Below, in pieces: positions 1 to 9,500 of a stretch of 60,880 nucleotides of DNA. Source of the DNA: a virus; IMG/VR virus record IMGVR_UViG_3300020392_000016, positions 1-60,880 of that record. One strand, given 5' to 3'. A program made the translations under genes and the position numbers. The notes below the pieces were generated by a model. That model did no database searches and was not told the DNA's origin. It was given only the letters and a program-made list of their open reading frames with translations. The first letter of the stretch is position 1. The number at the start of each line of letters is the position of its first letter.

Positions 1-32
1 CGGCCGCCCATTTAAAATAGACAAAATAATAA

Positions 33-2018
33 ATGGCAGAGTATAACATAGATAATCCGATTCTATTCATCAAAGGCTTAGTAACTGCTGTATCTTCAGA
101 AGGTAGATATGAATATGATGACGCTACTGGTTTAGGCCCAAGTGGTTCTAACATCAGTATTTCATATAATATAACTGTATCTAGTATCGATCCACAATCG
201 ATTGGCTCTTCAGAAACAAGAACAGGTACAGGTAGAGAATATAATGGCTTAGACATAAAAACTGGTGATTGGGTTACTAATAACACTGGTAAAACATGTT
301 TACAAGTAACTGCCATTACTGCAAAATCTGAAAGCTCGGTTTCTTTTACAGCTAAAGATGTTGACGCATTCGTATACAAAAACTACAGAGCAAATGGTTA
401 TGCTGCTAATGTTGATGAGGTTGCTTTCTTTGAAGTATCTGATTCAGGTAAACCTCTAATTGCAGGTGAAGATGCTGCCACATTCTTTGGTGATAAAGTA
501 GCAGCAGACTTATTACAGTCTAGATTTGCAATACAAGAAGAAGACGAAAGATTTAGAGTTGAATATAGTTCACCTCAGAATAGTGTAGAAGAAGGTCAAG
601 TAGTAACGATTGATGCAAATGGTGACTTAGTACCATTTGGAACTGCTGGTTCTGCTGATTTCAAATTAGGTTTATTAGTTTCATTATCTTATGGTAATAC
701 AATTGCCTACTTAAAACCTTTCAATACAATTATAGATGATTTTGCTAAACCAGAAAAATTAACTGGTTCTAAAGGTGAGTTCTACTTTGCTTCAACAGTA
801 ACTCCAGGAGATATTACAACAAATTCAGTACAAGGTTCTGATAAATTATATTTCCAATTTAAAGATGCTGTTCCTACGGTTATTACAGCAACTACTGTTA
901 ACTCTGCAACTGCAGGAGGTGATACTCTTGTAGTTAATGGTGTAGCTTCAGTAAGTGGTGCGAGAACAATCGGAGAGATTGTATCAGATATTAATGCTGG
1001 TACTGCAACTCACTTTGTGACTGCAACTCAACCATTAGGTGAAACAGTTTTAAAATCTTATGATAATGGTTTACAACCAGCTAACGGTGATATTGTATTA
1101 GTAACATCTATAGATGGTGGTGTTAGCAATGTATTTCCTGAGATTACAATTTCAGATGGTAATAATACTGCTAGTGTTGTTTTCAATACTTCAGATAGTA
1201 CATTCCCTGGAACTGGCGGTGGGTACTTAACTGTATCTGCAACTCAAATGGCAGCAGATATTAATGCAGCTTGTCAAGGAGCTAGTGTAGATATTACAGC
1301 TTCTACAGAAGCAAATACAAACGGTGCTAACAATTCAACATATCCTAAATTAGTTTTAACATTAGGTTCAGGTAGTGGTATTACAATTACAGAAGTTACC
1401 GCAGATGCTGCTGGTCAGACATTCGGTGATAATGGTGGTAATGGTGGTGCAACTGCAATGCCATTAACTGCAAACCAAACTACTGATAGAACATTAGTCT
1501 TAACAAGAGCAGATGGTGGTGATATTTTATTAACAGGTGCTGGTACATTCGTTAACTCAAATGGTATTGTATCTTCATCTGCTGGTACTCCAGCTCTATT
1601 AGTAATGGTTGAAGATGAAGAAGGTGCTGCATCATTTGATGATTCAGAATTACAAGCTTCTATCGATTCATTAGAAATAAGTGCAGCCACTGAAACCGGC
1701 GTTACTACTAAAGTAGATAGAAACAAAAACCCACAAGTTACTTCTAACGACGAAGACACAACTGGAATTACAATTACTTATACTCCATTCTCTGATTCTG
1801 CAGTAACAGTTAAAGTAAATGGTTTACAATGTAACATTGGTGATGGTGCTAAAGATGAAGCAGTTTATTTCTCTGCAGATGGTGGTACTACTGCTAAGAC
1901 TGTCGCTAACATTGCAGCTGGTGATACTCTATATTGGATGGGTTCAATTGCAGGTTATGAGTTAGAAACAGATGATGATATTGATATTGATTACCAAGCA
2001 TCCTCTAACGATGTCTAA
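33..2018 (+). CDS. Virion structural protein, tail/baseplate type (unassigned)
   Basis: A 661-residue protein rich in Gly, Thr, Ala, Ser and Asp with almost no Cys or Lys clusters, typical of beta-rich phage structural proteins. Residues 1-260 look like a globular assembly domain. Residues 280-540 hold several Thr/Val-rich beta segments resembling Ig-like or adhesin repeats. A single ASIDSLE motif near residue 548 is the same motif that forms the whole shaft of the next gene, which links the two proteins physically or by descent. A strong terminator follows directly, so it ends a transcription unit that began outside the window. I recognise no named family. Function is inferred from composition and its place at the head of the fibre region. 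Confidence 0.55.
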   Translation: MAEYNIDNPILFIKGLVTAVSSEGRYEYDDATGLGPSGSNISISYNITVSSIDPQSIGSSETRTGTGREYNGLDIKTGDWVTNNTGKTCLQVTAITAKSESSVSFTAKDVDAFVYKNYRANGYAANVDEVAFFEVSDSGKPLIAGEDAATFFGDKVAADLLQSRFAIQEEDERFRVEYSSPQNSVEEGQVVTIDANGDLVPFGTAGSADFKLGLLVSLSYGNTIAYLKPFNTIIDDFAKPEKLTGSKGEFYFASTVTPGDITTNSVQGSDKLYFQFKDAVPTVITATTVNSATAGGDTLVVNGVASVSGARTIGEIVSDINAGTATHFVTATQPLGETVLKSYDNGLQPANGDIVLVTSIDGGVSNVFPEITISDGNNTASVVFNTSDSTFPGTGGGYLTVSATQMAADINAACQGASVDITASTEANTNGANNSTYPKLVLTLGSGSGITITEVTADAAGQTFGDNGGNGGATAMPLTANQTTDRTLVLTRADGGDILLTGAGTFVNSNGIVSSSAGTPALLVMVEDEEGAASFDDSELQASIDSLEISAATETGVTTKVDRNKNPQVTSNDEDTTGITITYTPFSDSAVTVKVNGLQCNIGDGAKDEAVYFSADGGTTAKTVANIAAGDTLYWMGSIAGYELETDDDIDIDYQASSNDV

Positions 2019-2035
2019 CAATATGATAATATAGG

Positions 2036-2060
2036 AAAGCGGCTTTATGCCGCTTTTTTT
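2036..2060 (+). terminator. Rho-independent terminator
   Basis: The hairpin AAAGCGGC / GCCGCTTT with a 4-5 nt loop is followed by a run of T. It lies 18 nt after the stop codon of the preceding structural gene. Confidence 0.9.
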
Positions 2061-2102
2061 ATGCGCTTTTTATACCCAGTAAAAATAATATATTTTTGCA
2101 TC

Positions 2103-2143
2103 CCATTTTCGGAAAATGGAAATTTCGTTTTAGATAAATAAGT
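2103..2143 (+). promoter_or_regulatory. Leader region: palindrome plus late-promoter-like box
   Basis: A perfect palindrome CCATTTTC-GGAAAATGG is followed at about 2131-2143 by TAGATAAATAAGT, which resembles the T4 late box TATAAATA and the GATATATAATA boxes found elsewhere in this window. It precedes the SIDSLE fibre gene by about 50 nt. AGGAG at 2147-2151 is too far from the start codon to act as a ribosome-binding site. The regulatory role is inferred from sequence only. Confidence 0.4.
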
Positions 2144-2191
2144 ATGAGGAGATAATAACATCTCTTTAGGCCTAAATAAACAATTATTTAT

Positions 2192-3643
2192 ATGTCAAGA
2201 TTAAAAGTAAAACAAATTAGTGACTTTAGTACTGCTGTTCAGAACCTAATCGACAACGATGCGGATCAGAATGCTGGATTAATCGATGCTTTAGAAGCTT
2301 CTGTTGACTCTTTAGAAACTGCGACTGGTGGTGATACTACTGCTATTAGCAACTCTATCGATTCATTAGAAACTCTAGTTGCTGCTGATGCTGCTGACGC
2401 TGATGCTTCAATCGATTCATTAGAAACTCAAGTTGGTGCTGCTGAAACAGTTAACACTAACCAGAACGCTTCTATAGATTCTATTGAAACTAGTGCTACT
2501 GCATTAACAGGTATCGTAACTAACCAAGGTGCTTCTATCGATTCATTAGAAGTTGTAGTTGCTGCTGATGCTGATGATGCTGATGCTTCTATCGATTCAT
2601 TAGAAACTGCATTAGGTGCCGAAATCTCTGCGACTAACACAGACGTAACTAACATTGGCGCATCTATCGATTCATTAGAGTCTGCAACTGGTGGTGACAC
2701 TACTGCAATCAATAACTCTATTGATTCATTAGAGGCTGCTGATTCAACGTTACAAGGTAACATCGATGCTGAAAATGCAAGAATTGATGCTATCTTAGCT
2801 GGTTCTGATGCTGACTTAGATCAGTTTGCTGAAGTTGTTGCTTTCATCGAGTCTGTTGATACAGTAACTGATGGAACAATTACTACATTAGCTACTAACA
2901 CTGGTGCATCTATCGATTCATTAGAAGTTTTAGTTACTGCTGATGCTGCTGATGCTGATGCATCTATCGATTCATTAGAAGCTGCTGACGGGTTCCTAGG
3001 TAATTCTGTTGATTCATTAGAGACGTTAATCGCTGCAGATGCTGCAGATGCTGACGCTTCAGTTGATTCATTAGAAACTGCATTAGGTGCCGAAATCTCT
3101 GCGACTAACACAGACGTAACTAATATCGGTGCTTCTATCGATTCATTAGAAACTGCAACTGGCGGTGATACTACTGCTATTAGCAACTCTATCGATTCAT
3201 TAGAAACTCTAGTTGCTGCTGATGCTGGCGATGCTGATGCTTCTATCGATTCATTAGAAACAGCGTTAGGTGCCGAAATCTCTGCAACTAACACTGACGT
3301 TACAAACGTCAATGCTTCAGTTGATTCATTAGAGACATTAGTTACTGCGGACGCTGGTGATGCTGATGCTTCTATCGATTCATTAGAGGATATGGTAACA
3401 TATCAGCATAAGTTTGGTACTGTGTTGAATGCAACATCATTCCAATTGAATGCTCCTCTGAAGTTTGGTGGTGCTGATGACTTATTAGTATTCATTAACG
3501 GACACAACATTCACCCATTAACTGGTGTTGAAGGTGATCCGACGCATGGTTACTCAACTGCTGATGGTCAAACATTTACTCTAACTAACATTGGTTACTC
3601 AATCGATGCTGAGGATGAAGTATATGTTATCGGACACAGATAA
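2192..3643 (+). CDS. Tail fibre with SIDSLE coiled-coil repeats
   Basis: A 483-residue fibre protein. The N-terminus MSRLKVKQISDF is shared almost exactly with the GSS-repeat fibre at 6572 and is probably a common docking peptide. Residues 35 to about 400 consist of units containing (A/S)(S/N)(I/V)DS(L/I)E spaced mostly 13-25 residues apart, separated by AADAADAD or ALGAEISATNTDVTN linkers. This alternation of hydrophobic residues suggests a long trimeric coiled-coil shaft. The last 80 residues form a different, probably globular tip with MVTYQHKFGT at its start and DLLVFINGH and YVIGHR inside. It stands alone between two terminators. Tail fibre is inferred from architecture; no family name can be assigned. 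Confidence 0.75.
   Translation: MSRLKVKQISDFSTAVQNLIDNDADQNAGLIDALEASVDSLETATGGDTTAISNSIDSLETLVAADAADADASIDSLETQVGAAETVNTNQNASIDSIETSATALTGIVTNQGASIDSLEVVVAADADDADASIDSLETALGAEISATNTDVTNIGASIDSLESATGGDTTAINNSIDSLEAADSTLQGNIDAENARIDAILAGSDADLDQFAEVVAFIESVDTVTDGTITTLATNTGASIDSLEVLVTADAADADASIDSLEAADGFLGNSVDSLETLIAADAADADASVDSLETALGAEISATNTDVTNIGASIDSLETATGGDTTAISNSIDSLETLVAADAGDADASIDSLETALGAEISATNTDVTNVNASVDSLETLVTADAGDADASIDSLEDMVTYQHKFGTVLNATSFQLNAPLKFGGADDLLVFINGHNIHPLTGVEGDPTHGYSTADGQTFTLTNIGYSIDAEDEVYVIGHR
2299..3388 (+). repeat. In-gene SIDSLE-coding repeats
   Basis: Imperfect direct repeats encode the SIDSLE shaft, for example TCTATCGATTCATTAGAA. The longest near-identical copies encode the ALGAEISATNTDVTN linker, near 2610, 3085 and 3260. 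Such near-identical blocks allow the shaft to shrink or grow by recombination. Confidence 0.85.
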
Positions 3644-3672
3644 TAGTCAAAGTTCTAATTTTTAGGAAAACT

Positions 3673-3698
3673 AAGGGTCCCCTCGGGGACCCTTTTTT
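3673..3698 (+). terminator. Rho-independent terminator
   Basis: A very stable 10-bp stem, AAGGGTCCCC / GGGGACCCTT, with a 2-nt loop is followed by six T. It ends the SIDSLE fibre transcript. Confidence 0.95.
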
Positions 3699-3706
3699 AT
3701 TTGCAT

Positions 3707-3719
3707 GATATATACAATA
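3707..3719 (+). promoter_or_regulatory. Putative late promoter (GATATATACAATA)
   Basis: A variant of the recurring GATATATAATA box, directly after a terminator and 20 nt before the first glycosyltransferase gene of a three-gene operon. That position is what a promoter would need. Confidence 0.5.
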
Positions 3720-3738
3720 CAAATTAAAACTTATTTGC

Positions 3739-4974
3739 ATGCATATCGGTATAACCATAAGTTTGATGGGAGAGAAAGAGTCTCTCTGGATTAATGGTAT
3801 CAAACTTAACGCTCTATTTCTATCTAAAACTCTTCAGAAAACTGGACATAAAGTTACTATTCTAGATACAGGTAAAAATGTAAAGAAAATTACAAAAGAT
3901 ACAGTTCAATGGGATCTGAAAGAATTCCCCTGTGAAAAATACGGTAAAGTTCAACATACTGTAGATTTAATGATTATGCTTGGTACATCTTTCGATACTG
4001 ACTCAATTAAACACTGGAAGTTAATGGGCCCAAATCGAAAAGTAATAAAATATCACTGTGGTAATAATTATGTAATTGACATGGAAAGATGTATCTTCCC
4101 AAAGAAAGGTCACAGGAATTCTGGTGCAGCAGCTTACCAAAGAGGATGTATGGATGAAGTTTGGTATGTACCTCAACAAGGACATCAAAACAGAGCTTAT
4201 TATTCTGTACTCTATGATTTACCTCTAGAGAAAGTAATTCCAGTACCATTTATATGGGACCCTTATTTCTTAGATATAGAGATTTCTAACTTTGAAAGTA
4301 TTATTAAGAAAGTAGGTACTAAAGCTTATGGTATTCCTATCTATGTTCCAGGAAAGGATAAACAAAACTTAAAGTTCTGTGTATTTGAACCTAACCTAAA
4401 TGTTGTTAAATTTAACATGTTACCCATAATGATTGTTGAACAATGGAAAAGAGATGGTAACAAATTAGATAGTTTGAATTTAATGAGCTCGAAAGGTTTA
4501 ATTACTAGCTCTTACTGGAAGAGTATTATCACAACATTTGATTTAACTAAACCAGGAGATACAGATATTAAAACTTATGGTAGAAGTCCGGTTGCAGTTA
4601 CATTATCTAAACATGCAGATGTAGTTGTTTCTCATCAATGGCATAACCCACTTAATTATGCTTATTTAGATACTCTTTATCTACAATATCCATTGATACA
4701 TAACGCAGATATGATTCAGGATGCAGGATATTACTATAAAGACTTTGATATTAAAGAAGGTTATGATAAACTAAAACATGCAATTGAAAAACATGATGAT
4801 ACTCTAGAAGAATATAATGAAAGATCTGAAAATGTATTGTCTAGATATTGTGTTGACCATAATAGAGGTTTACTCAAAACCTATATTTACTTATTGAAAG
4901 ATTTAATGTCAGGTGAAAGAACTAGTAATCTAAGTTATGATTACGACTGGAAAACTAATTTATATAAAAAATGA
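3739..4974 (+). CDS. DUF2827-like glycosyltransferase
   Basis: A 411-residue protein. The N-terminus MHIGITISLMGEKESLWING, followed by a Rossmann-like beta strand (HKVTILDTG near residue 40), resembles the DUF2827 family of putative GT-B glycosyltransferases. The C-terminal half contains YPLIHNADM and GYYYKDFD, also typical of that family as I recall it. The stop overlaps the next start (ATGA), and three glycosyltransferases form one operon between two fibre genes. The probable role is transfer of sugar to a fibre protein or a host-surface-like glycan. The substrate is unknown. Confidence 0.7.
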   Translation: MHIGITISLMGEKESLWINGIKLNALFLSKTLQKTGHKVTILDTGKNVKKITKDTVQWDLKEFPCEKYGKVQHTVDLMIMLGTSFDTDSIKHWKLMGPNRKVIKYHCGNNYVIDMERCIFPKKGHRNSGAAAYQRGCMDEVWYVPQQGHQNRAYYSVLYDLPLEKVIPVPFIWDPYFLDIEISNFESIIKKVGTKAYGIPIYVPGKDKQNLKFCVFEPNLNVVKFNMLPIMIVEQWKRDGNKLDSLNLMSSKGLITSSYWKSIITTFDLTKPGDTDIKTYGRSPVAVTLSKHADVVVSHQWHNPLNYAYLDTLYLQYPLIHNADMIQDAGYYYKDFDIKEGYDKLKHAIEKHDDTLEEYNERSENVLSRYCVDHNRGLLKTYIYLLKDLMSGERTSNLSYDYDWKTNLYKK

Positions 4975-5702
4975 ACAAAGAAATAAAGGACGTAACATTT
5001 TGTTTAACAAGTTGTGGTAGAATGGATGAGCTTGAGAAAACCGTTGATAGTTTTATTAAGTACAATGATTATCCAATTAAAAACTGGTTTATTGTTGAAG
5101 ATTCAGGAGATCCAGAACAACATGATATTTTAAAAAAGTTAAATGCTGAAAAATGGGATAGTAGATTTATGTTGTTTTTAAATAATAAAAACATAGGTCA
5201 GAATGCTTCCATAGATAAAATGTACAAAAATGTTAGTACAGAATACATATTTCATTGTGAAGAAGATTGGGAATTCTATAGAGGTGGTTTTATAGAAGAT
5301 TCTATGAAAGTTTTAGAAACTCAACCTAAAGTTTTACAAGTATGGATTAGACCAAAGTCAGATAAAATACTTAATCCTATTGAAAAGAGACAATTTACTT
5401 TACCTGGTGGTGTGGTTGTTAGAAGAGTTTTACCTGTAAGCTTTAAAATAAAAACAGGAGTAGTAAAAAATTACATGGGCTTTAGTTGGAACCCTGGTTT
5501 GAGAAGAAAATCAGATTGGTTATTAGACCCTATAGCAGGTAATTACACAAGATGTTTACATGAACATATAATTGATGCTGTTTATAGTAGATTAGGTTAT
5601 ATGGTAGTTTCCCTATCTAAAGATGACGAGGATGGATATGTTAAACACATTGGCTGGGGAAACAGAAAAATGGGTAAAACCGAAGCGACAAAAAATTTGT
5701 AA
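4971..5702 (+). CDS. GT-A (family 2-like) glycosyltransferase
   Basis: A 243-residue protein. It opens with KDVTFCLTSCGRMDELEKTV, the typical first strand and helix of GT2 enzymes, then NWFIVEDSGD. The metal-binding DxD equivalent is probably HCEEDWEF (residues 95-102). The C-terminus carries basic and aromatic segments that may bind acceptor. It is translationally coupled to the DUF2827-like gene upstream, with the next glycosyltransferase 3 nt downstream. The GT-A fold is inferred from these motifs; donor and acceptor are unknown. Confidence 0.75.
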   Translation: MNKEIKDVTFCLTSCGRMDELEKTVDSFIKYNDYPIKNWFIVEDSGDPEQHDILKKLNAEKWDSRFMLFLNNKNIGQNASIDKMYKNVSTEYIFHCEEDWEFYRGGFIEDSMKVLETQPKVLQVWIRPKSDKILNPIEKRQFTLPGGVVVRRVLPVSFKIKTGVVKNYMGFSWNPGLRRKSDWLLDPIAGNYTRCLHEHIIDAVYSRLGYMVVSLSKDDEDGYVKHIGWGNRKMGKTEATKNL

Positions 5703-5705
5703 ATT

Positions 5706-6494
5706 ATGTATAAATATGATATTACTTGGATTATGCAATCTTACCTTGGTGAGTATGAAGGTAGTAGAGCTAATTCAGATAAAAAGTTTATTAGAGCTGT
5801 AAAATCATTCTTAGCAATTCCAGATGAAAGAACTCAATTAGTAATTGCATCGGATGGATGTGAGATAACTCATAAACTCTACTATAAACATTTTAAAAAA
5901 GAACCAAGGATAGAGTACGTCTATGTTGACAAGAACACACCTAAGATGTACGAAAAATCTAAGGATGGTAGTAATAACCAGTATTATAGAGGGCTGCCCA
6001 GACAAGCTGCACGCGCGTTAGCAGAGGGATATTTAACAGCTTATATAGACTCGGATGATTACTTAATGCCAAATGCTTCTCAAATCATAAAAAGATTTTG
6101 GAATGGTATTACAAAAGCTAACCCAGATGTAGAATATAAATGGGGAGCAATGACACATTGGATTGAGAATGAAGCAATGGCAAAATGGTTAGAAAACAAT
6201 GAAAGTCAAATGTTTGGACCAAGAACAGAACCTTTTAAGATAGAAGGTTTAAAGAGTAAATGGCAGAAGTATTCTATGGATGAGCCTAATAAACATGTAC
6301 AATCAACTACATGGGCAACAGTACATAGATCAGACTGCATTACAAGATGGAAAGACCATATATCAGACCCTAAAGCTGGCGGAATTTCTGAAGATACTTT
6401 ATTTGCAAGAGGTATCAGAAAGGAAGGTCAAGGGATGTTGGTTGATGATGGTTTTTACGTTCGATGTCATTATCATGGAATTTGGGATATTTAA
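5706..6494 (+). CDS. GT-A glycosyltransferase with DSDD motif
   Basis: A 262-residue protein. Strand 1 (DITWIMQSYLGEYEGSR) and TQLVIASDGC are GT2-like. The DSDD at residues 115-118 (AYIDSDDYLMP) is a clear DxD metal and nucleotide-sugar site. It is the last gene of the three-glycosyltransferase operon and is followed by a late-type promoter for the GSS fibre. An unusually Ser/Thr-rich fibre directly downstream makes O-glycosylation of that fibre an attractive but unproven role. Confidence 0.78.
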   Translation: MYKYDITWIMQSYLGEYEGSRANSDKKFIRAVKSFLAIPDERTQLVIASDGCEITHKLYYKHFKKEPRIEYVYVDKNTPKMYEKSKDGSNNQYYRGLPRQAARALAEGYLTAYIDSDDYLMPNASQIIKRFWNGITKANPDVEYKWGAMTHWIENEAMAKWLENNESQMFGPRTEPFKIEGLKSKWQKYSMDEPNKHVQSTTWATVHRSDCITRWKDHISDPKAGGISEDTLFARGIRKEGQGMLVDDGFYVRCHYHGIWDI

Positions 6495-6529
6495 ACTACC
6501 CAAATCTTACTTGGTGAGACATTGCCGAA

Positions 6530-6540
6530 GATATATAATA
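6530..6540 (+). promoter_or_regulatory. Putative late promoter (GATATATAATA)
   Basis: An exact copy of the recurring GATATATAATA box, 31 nt before the start codon of the GSS-repeat fibre gene. Confidence 0.6.
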
Positions 6541-6571
6541 TAACGCGTAAAAAAAATACAAACAGTATTAA

Positions 6572-9500
6572 ATGTCTAGACTAAAATTAAAACAAATACA
6601 GGACTTTTTACTAAATAATCCACAACAGGGTGATTATTTAGAATATAATGCCTCAACCGGACAGTTCGAAAATGCCTCTGCTCCACTTTCTGGAACATCA
6701 GGTTCTTCCGGTTCAAGTGGTTCTTCCGGAACTTCAGGAAGTTCAGGTTCATCAGGTTCATCAGGTACATCTGGTGAAGATGGTGCAGCTGGTGAAGATG
6801 GAACAAGCGGCTCAAGCGGCTCATCTGGTAGCTCAGGAACATCTGGTTCTTCAGGAACTTCAGGTTCTTCAGGTTCAAGTGGCTCAAGCGGAACATCAGG
6901 TTCAAGTGGCTCAAGCGGAACATCAGGCTCAAGTGGCTCAAGTGGTTCATCTGGTACTTCAGGTGAAGATGGTGCAGCTGGTGAAGATGGTGCTGCAGGT
7001 ACTCCAGGTACTTCAGGTTCATCTGGTTCAAGTGGTTCATCTGGTACTTCAGGTTCTTCAGGTACATCTGGTGAAGATGGTGCAGCTGGTGAAGATGGTG
7101 CAGCAGGTGCAGATGGTACTTCAGGTTCATCTGGTTCATCTGGTAGCTCAGGAACATCAGGTTCATCTGGTTCATCTGGTAGCTCAGGAACATCAGGTTC
7201 TTCAGGTACTTCAGGTGAAAACGGTGCAGATGGAACATCTGGTTCATCTGGTTCATCTGGTTCAAGTGGAACATCAGGTTCAAGCGGATCAAGCGGATCT
7301 TCAGGCTCAAGTGGTTCTTCAGGTAGAACAGGTATTGTAGTATTTGGTACTAATGACATTGCCGCTTTCCCAGCCGGCGAATTTAACGGTCAAAAGGGTA
7401 TTGATAATCAAGGTAGAATTTACAAATGGACAGGTTCTGAATGGGAGCTAGACATAAACCTAAACGGTACATCTGGTTCAAGTGGTTCAAGTGGTTCTTC
7501 GGGTTCTTCTGGTTCTAGTGGAACATCAGGTTCATCTGGTTCAAGTGGTTCAAGTGGTTCTTCGGGTTCTTCTGGTTCTAGTGGAACATCAGGTTCATCT
7601 GGTACTTCAGGTTCTTCAGGTAGTTCAGGTTCATCTGGTTCATCTGGTTCTTCAGGTTCATCTGGTTCTTCAGGTTTTAGCGGTGCAAAATCAGGTACGA
7701 ATGTTGAAGACTTAGGTGAGGGTGAATTTAACGGTCAATTAGGTTTTACAGCCGATGGTATACTTCACCAATGGAATGGCGAATCATGGGATGCTATTGA
7801 TGACTTAAACGGTACGTCTGGTTCTTCAGGCTCAAGTGGTTCATCTGGTTCTTCAGGTTCAAGTGGTTCATCTGGTTCTTCAGGTACATCTGGTTCATCT
7901 GGTTCAAGTGGTTCATCTGGTACTTCAGGTTCTTCAGGTACATCTGGTGAAGATGGTGCAGCTGGTGAAGATGGTACTTCTGGTTCTTCAGGCTCAAGTG
8001 GATCTTCAGGTTCAAGTGGAACAAGCGGTTCTTCTGGTTCTTCAGGTTCATCTGGCTCAAGTGGAACATCTGGTTCATCTGGTTCTTCAGGTACATCAGG
8101 TCAAGACGGTAACTTTGGTGGCGCATCATTTGATTACACAATTTCAAATTCAACAAGTGCTGCTCAACCAGGTTCAGGTGTATTAAGATTTAATAACTTT
8201 ACAACACAGACGAGTGCAACTCAAATTTATATAAACCAAACTGACGATGCTGGAGGTAGTGTAGAGTCATTCTTTACATCTTTAGATGCAGTAACATCTG
8301 GTATTAAAGCACATATTAGAATTTCTAAGAAATTCGAAACCGACACATACTTATTATTTGCAATCGGTGATTTAACAGACAATGGCGCATGGTGGACATT
8401 AAGTGATTTATCAAATGTAGGTTCATCAAGTGCAGCTCCATTTGCACATACTGATGATATTGTAATTTCATTAGTTGCGACTGGTGATAAAGGTGACCCT
8501 GGTACATCTGGTTCTTCAGGTTCTTCAGGTTCATCTGGCTCAAGCGGAACTTCAGGTTCAAGTGGTTCTTCAGGTTCTTCAGGTTCAAGTGGAACATCTG
8601 GTTCATCTGGTACATCTGGTGGAGATGGTAGTGATGGTGAAGACGGAACATCAGGTTCTTCAGGTTCATCTGGTTCAAGTGGAACAAGCGGTTCTTCTGG
8701 TTCTTCAGGTTCATCTGGCTCAAGCGGAACATCTGGTTCAAGCGGAACATCTGGTTCTTCAGGTAGTTCAGGTTCTTCAGGTTCATCTGGTTCAAGTGGT
8801 TCATCCGGTACTTCAGGTTCATCTGGTTTCTCAGGTGCTAAACAAGCTGAAAATACAGAAGGTTTAGGTGAGGGTGAATATACAGGCCAATCAGGTTTTA
8901 CTGATGATGGAAGAATGTATAGATGGAATGGTGAAGCATGGGAATTAGTACAAGACTTAAATGGTTCTTCAGGTTCAAGCGGCTCATCTGGTTCAAGCGG
9001 TTCATCTGGTACTTCAGGTTCTTCAGGTTCAAGTGGTTCTTCAGGAACTTCAGGTTCTTCAGGTTCATCTGGCTCAAGCGGAACTTCAGGTTCAAGTGGT
9101 TCATCTGGTTCTTCAGGTACATCTGGTTCCTCGGGTACTTCAGGTACTGATGGTGCTGATGGTGTAGGTAGTGATGGTGAAGACGGTACATCTGGTTCTT
9201 CTGGTTCTTCTGGAACTTCAGGTTCATCTGGTTCTTCAGGTTCATCTGGCTCAAGCGGAACATCTGGTTCTTCAGGTTCATCTGGTTCTTCAGGTACATC
9301 TGGTTCAAGCGGTTCATCTGGTTCTTCAGGAACTTCAGGTTCTTCAGGTTCATCTGGCTCAAGTGGAACATCTGGTTCATCTGGTTCTTCAGGTACATCA
9401 GGTACTGACGCTGTTGTTTCAATTTCCGCAGGTAACACCAACAACAGAGTTGTTACTATGACAGGTAATAACAGTACACCATTTACCGGGGAAGCAAACA

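Noticed and set aside
1-12. CGGCCGCC at the left edge as a cloning-site remnant
   Set aside because: A single GC-rich stretch at the edge is not enough evidence of vector sequence; the following bases lead normally into the first gene.
2299-3388. CRISPR-like regularly spaced repeats
   Set aside because: The repeats are coding (SIDSLE), spacing is irregular and the spacers are themselves repeated; no cas genes are present.
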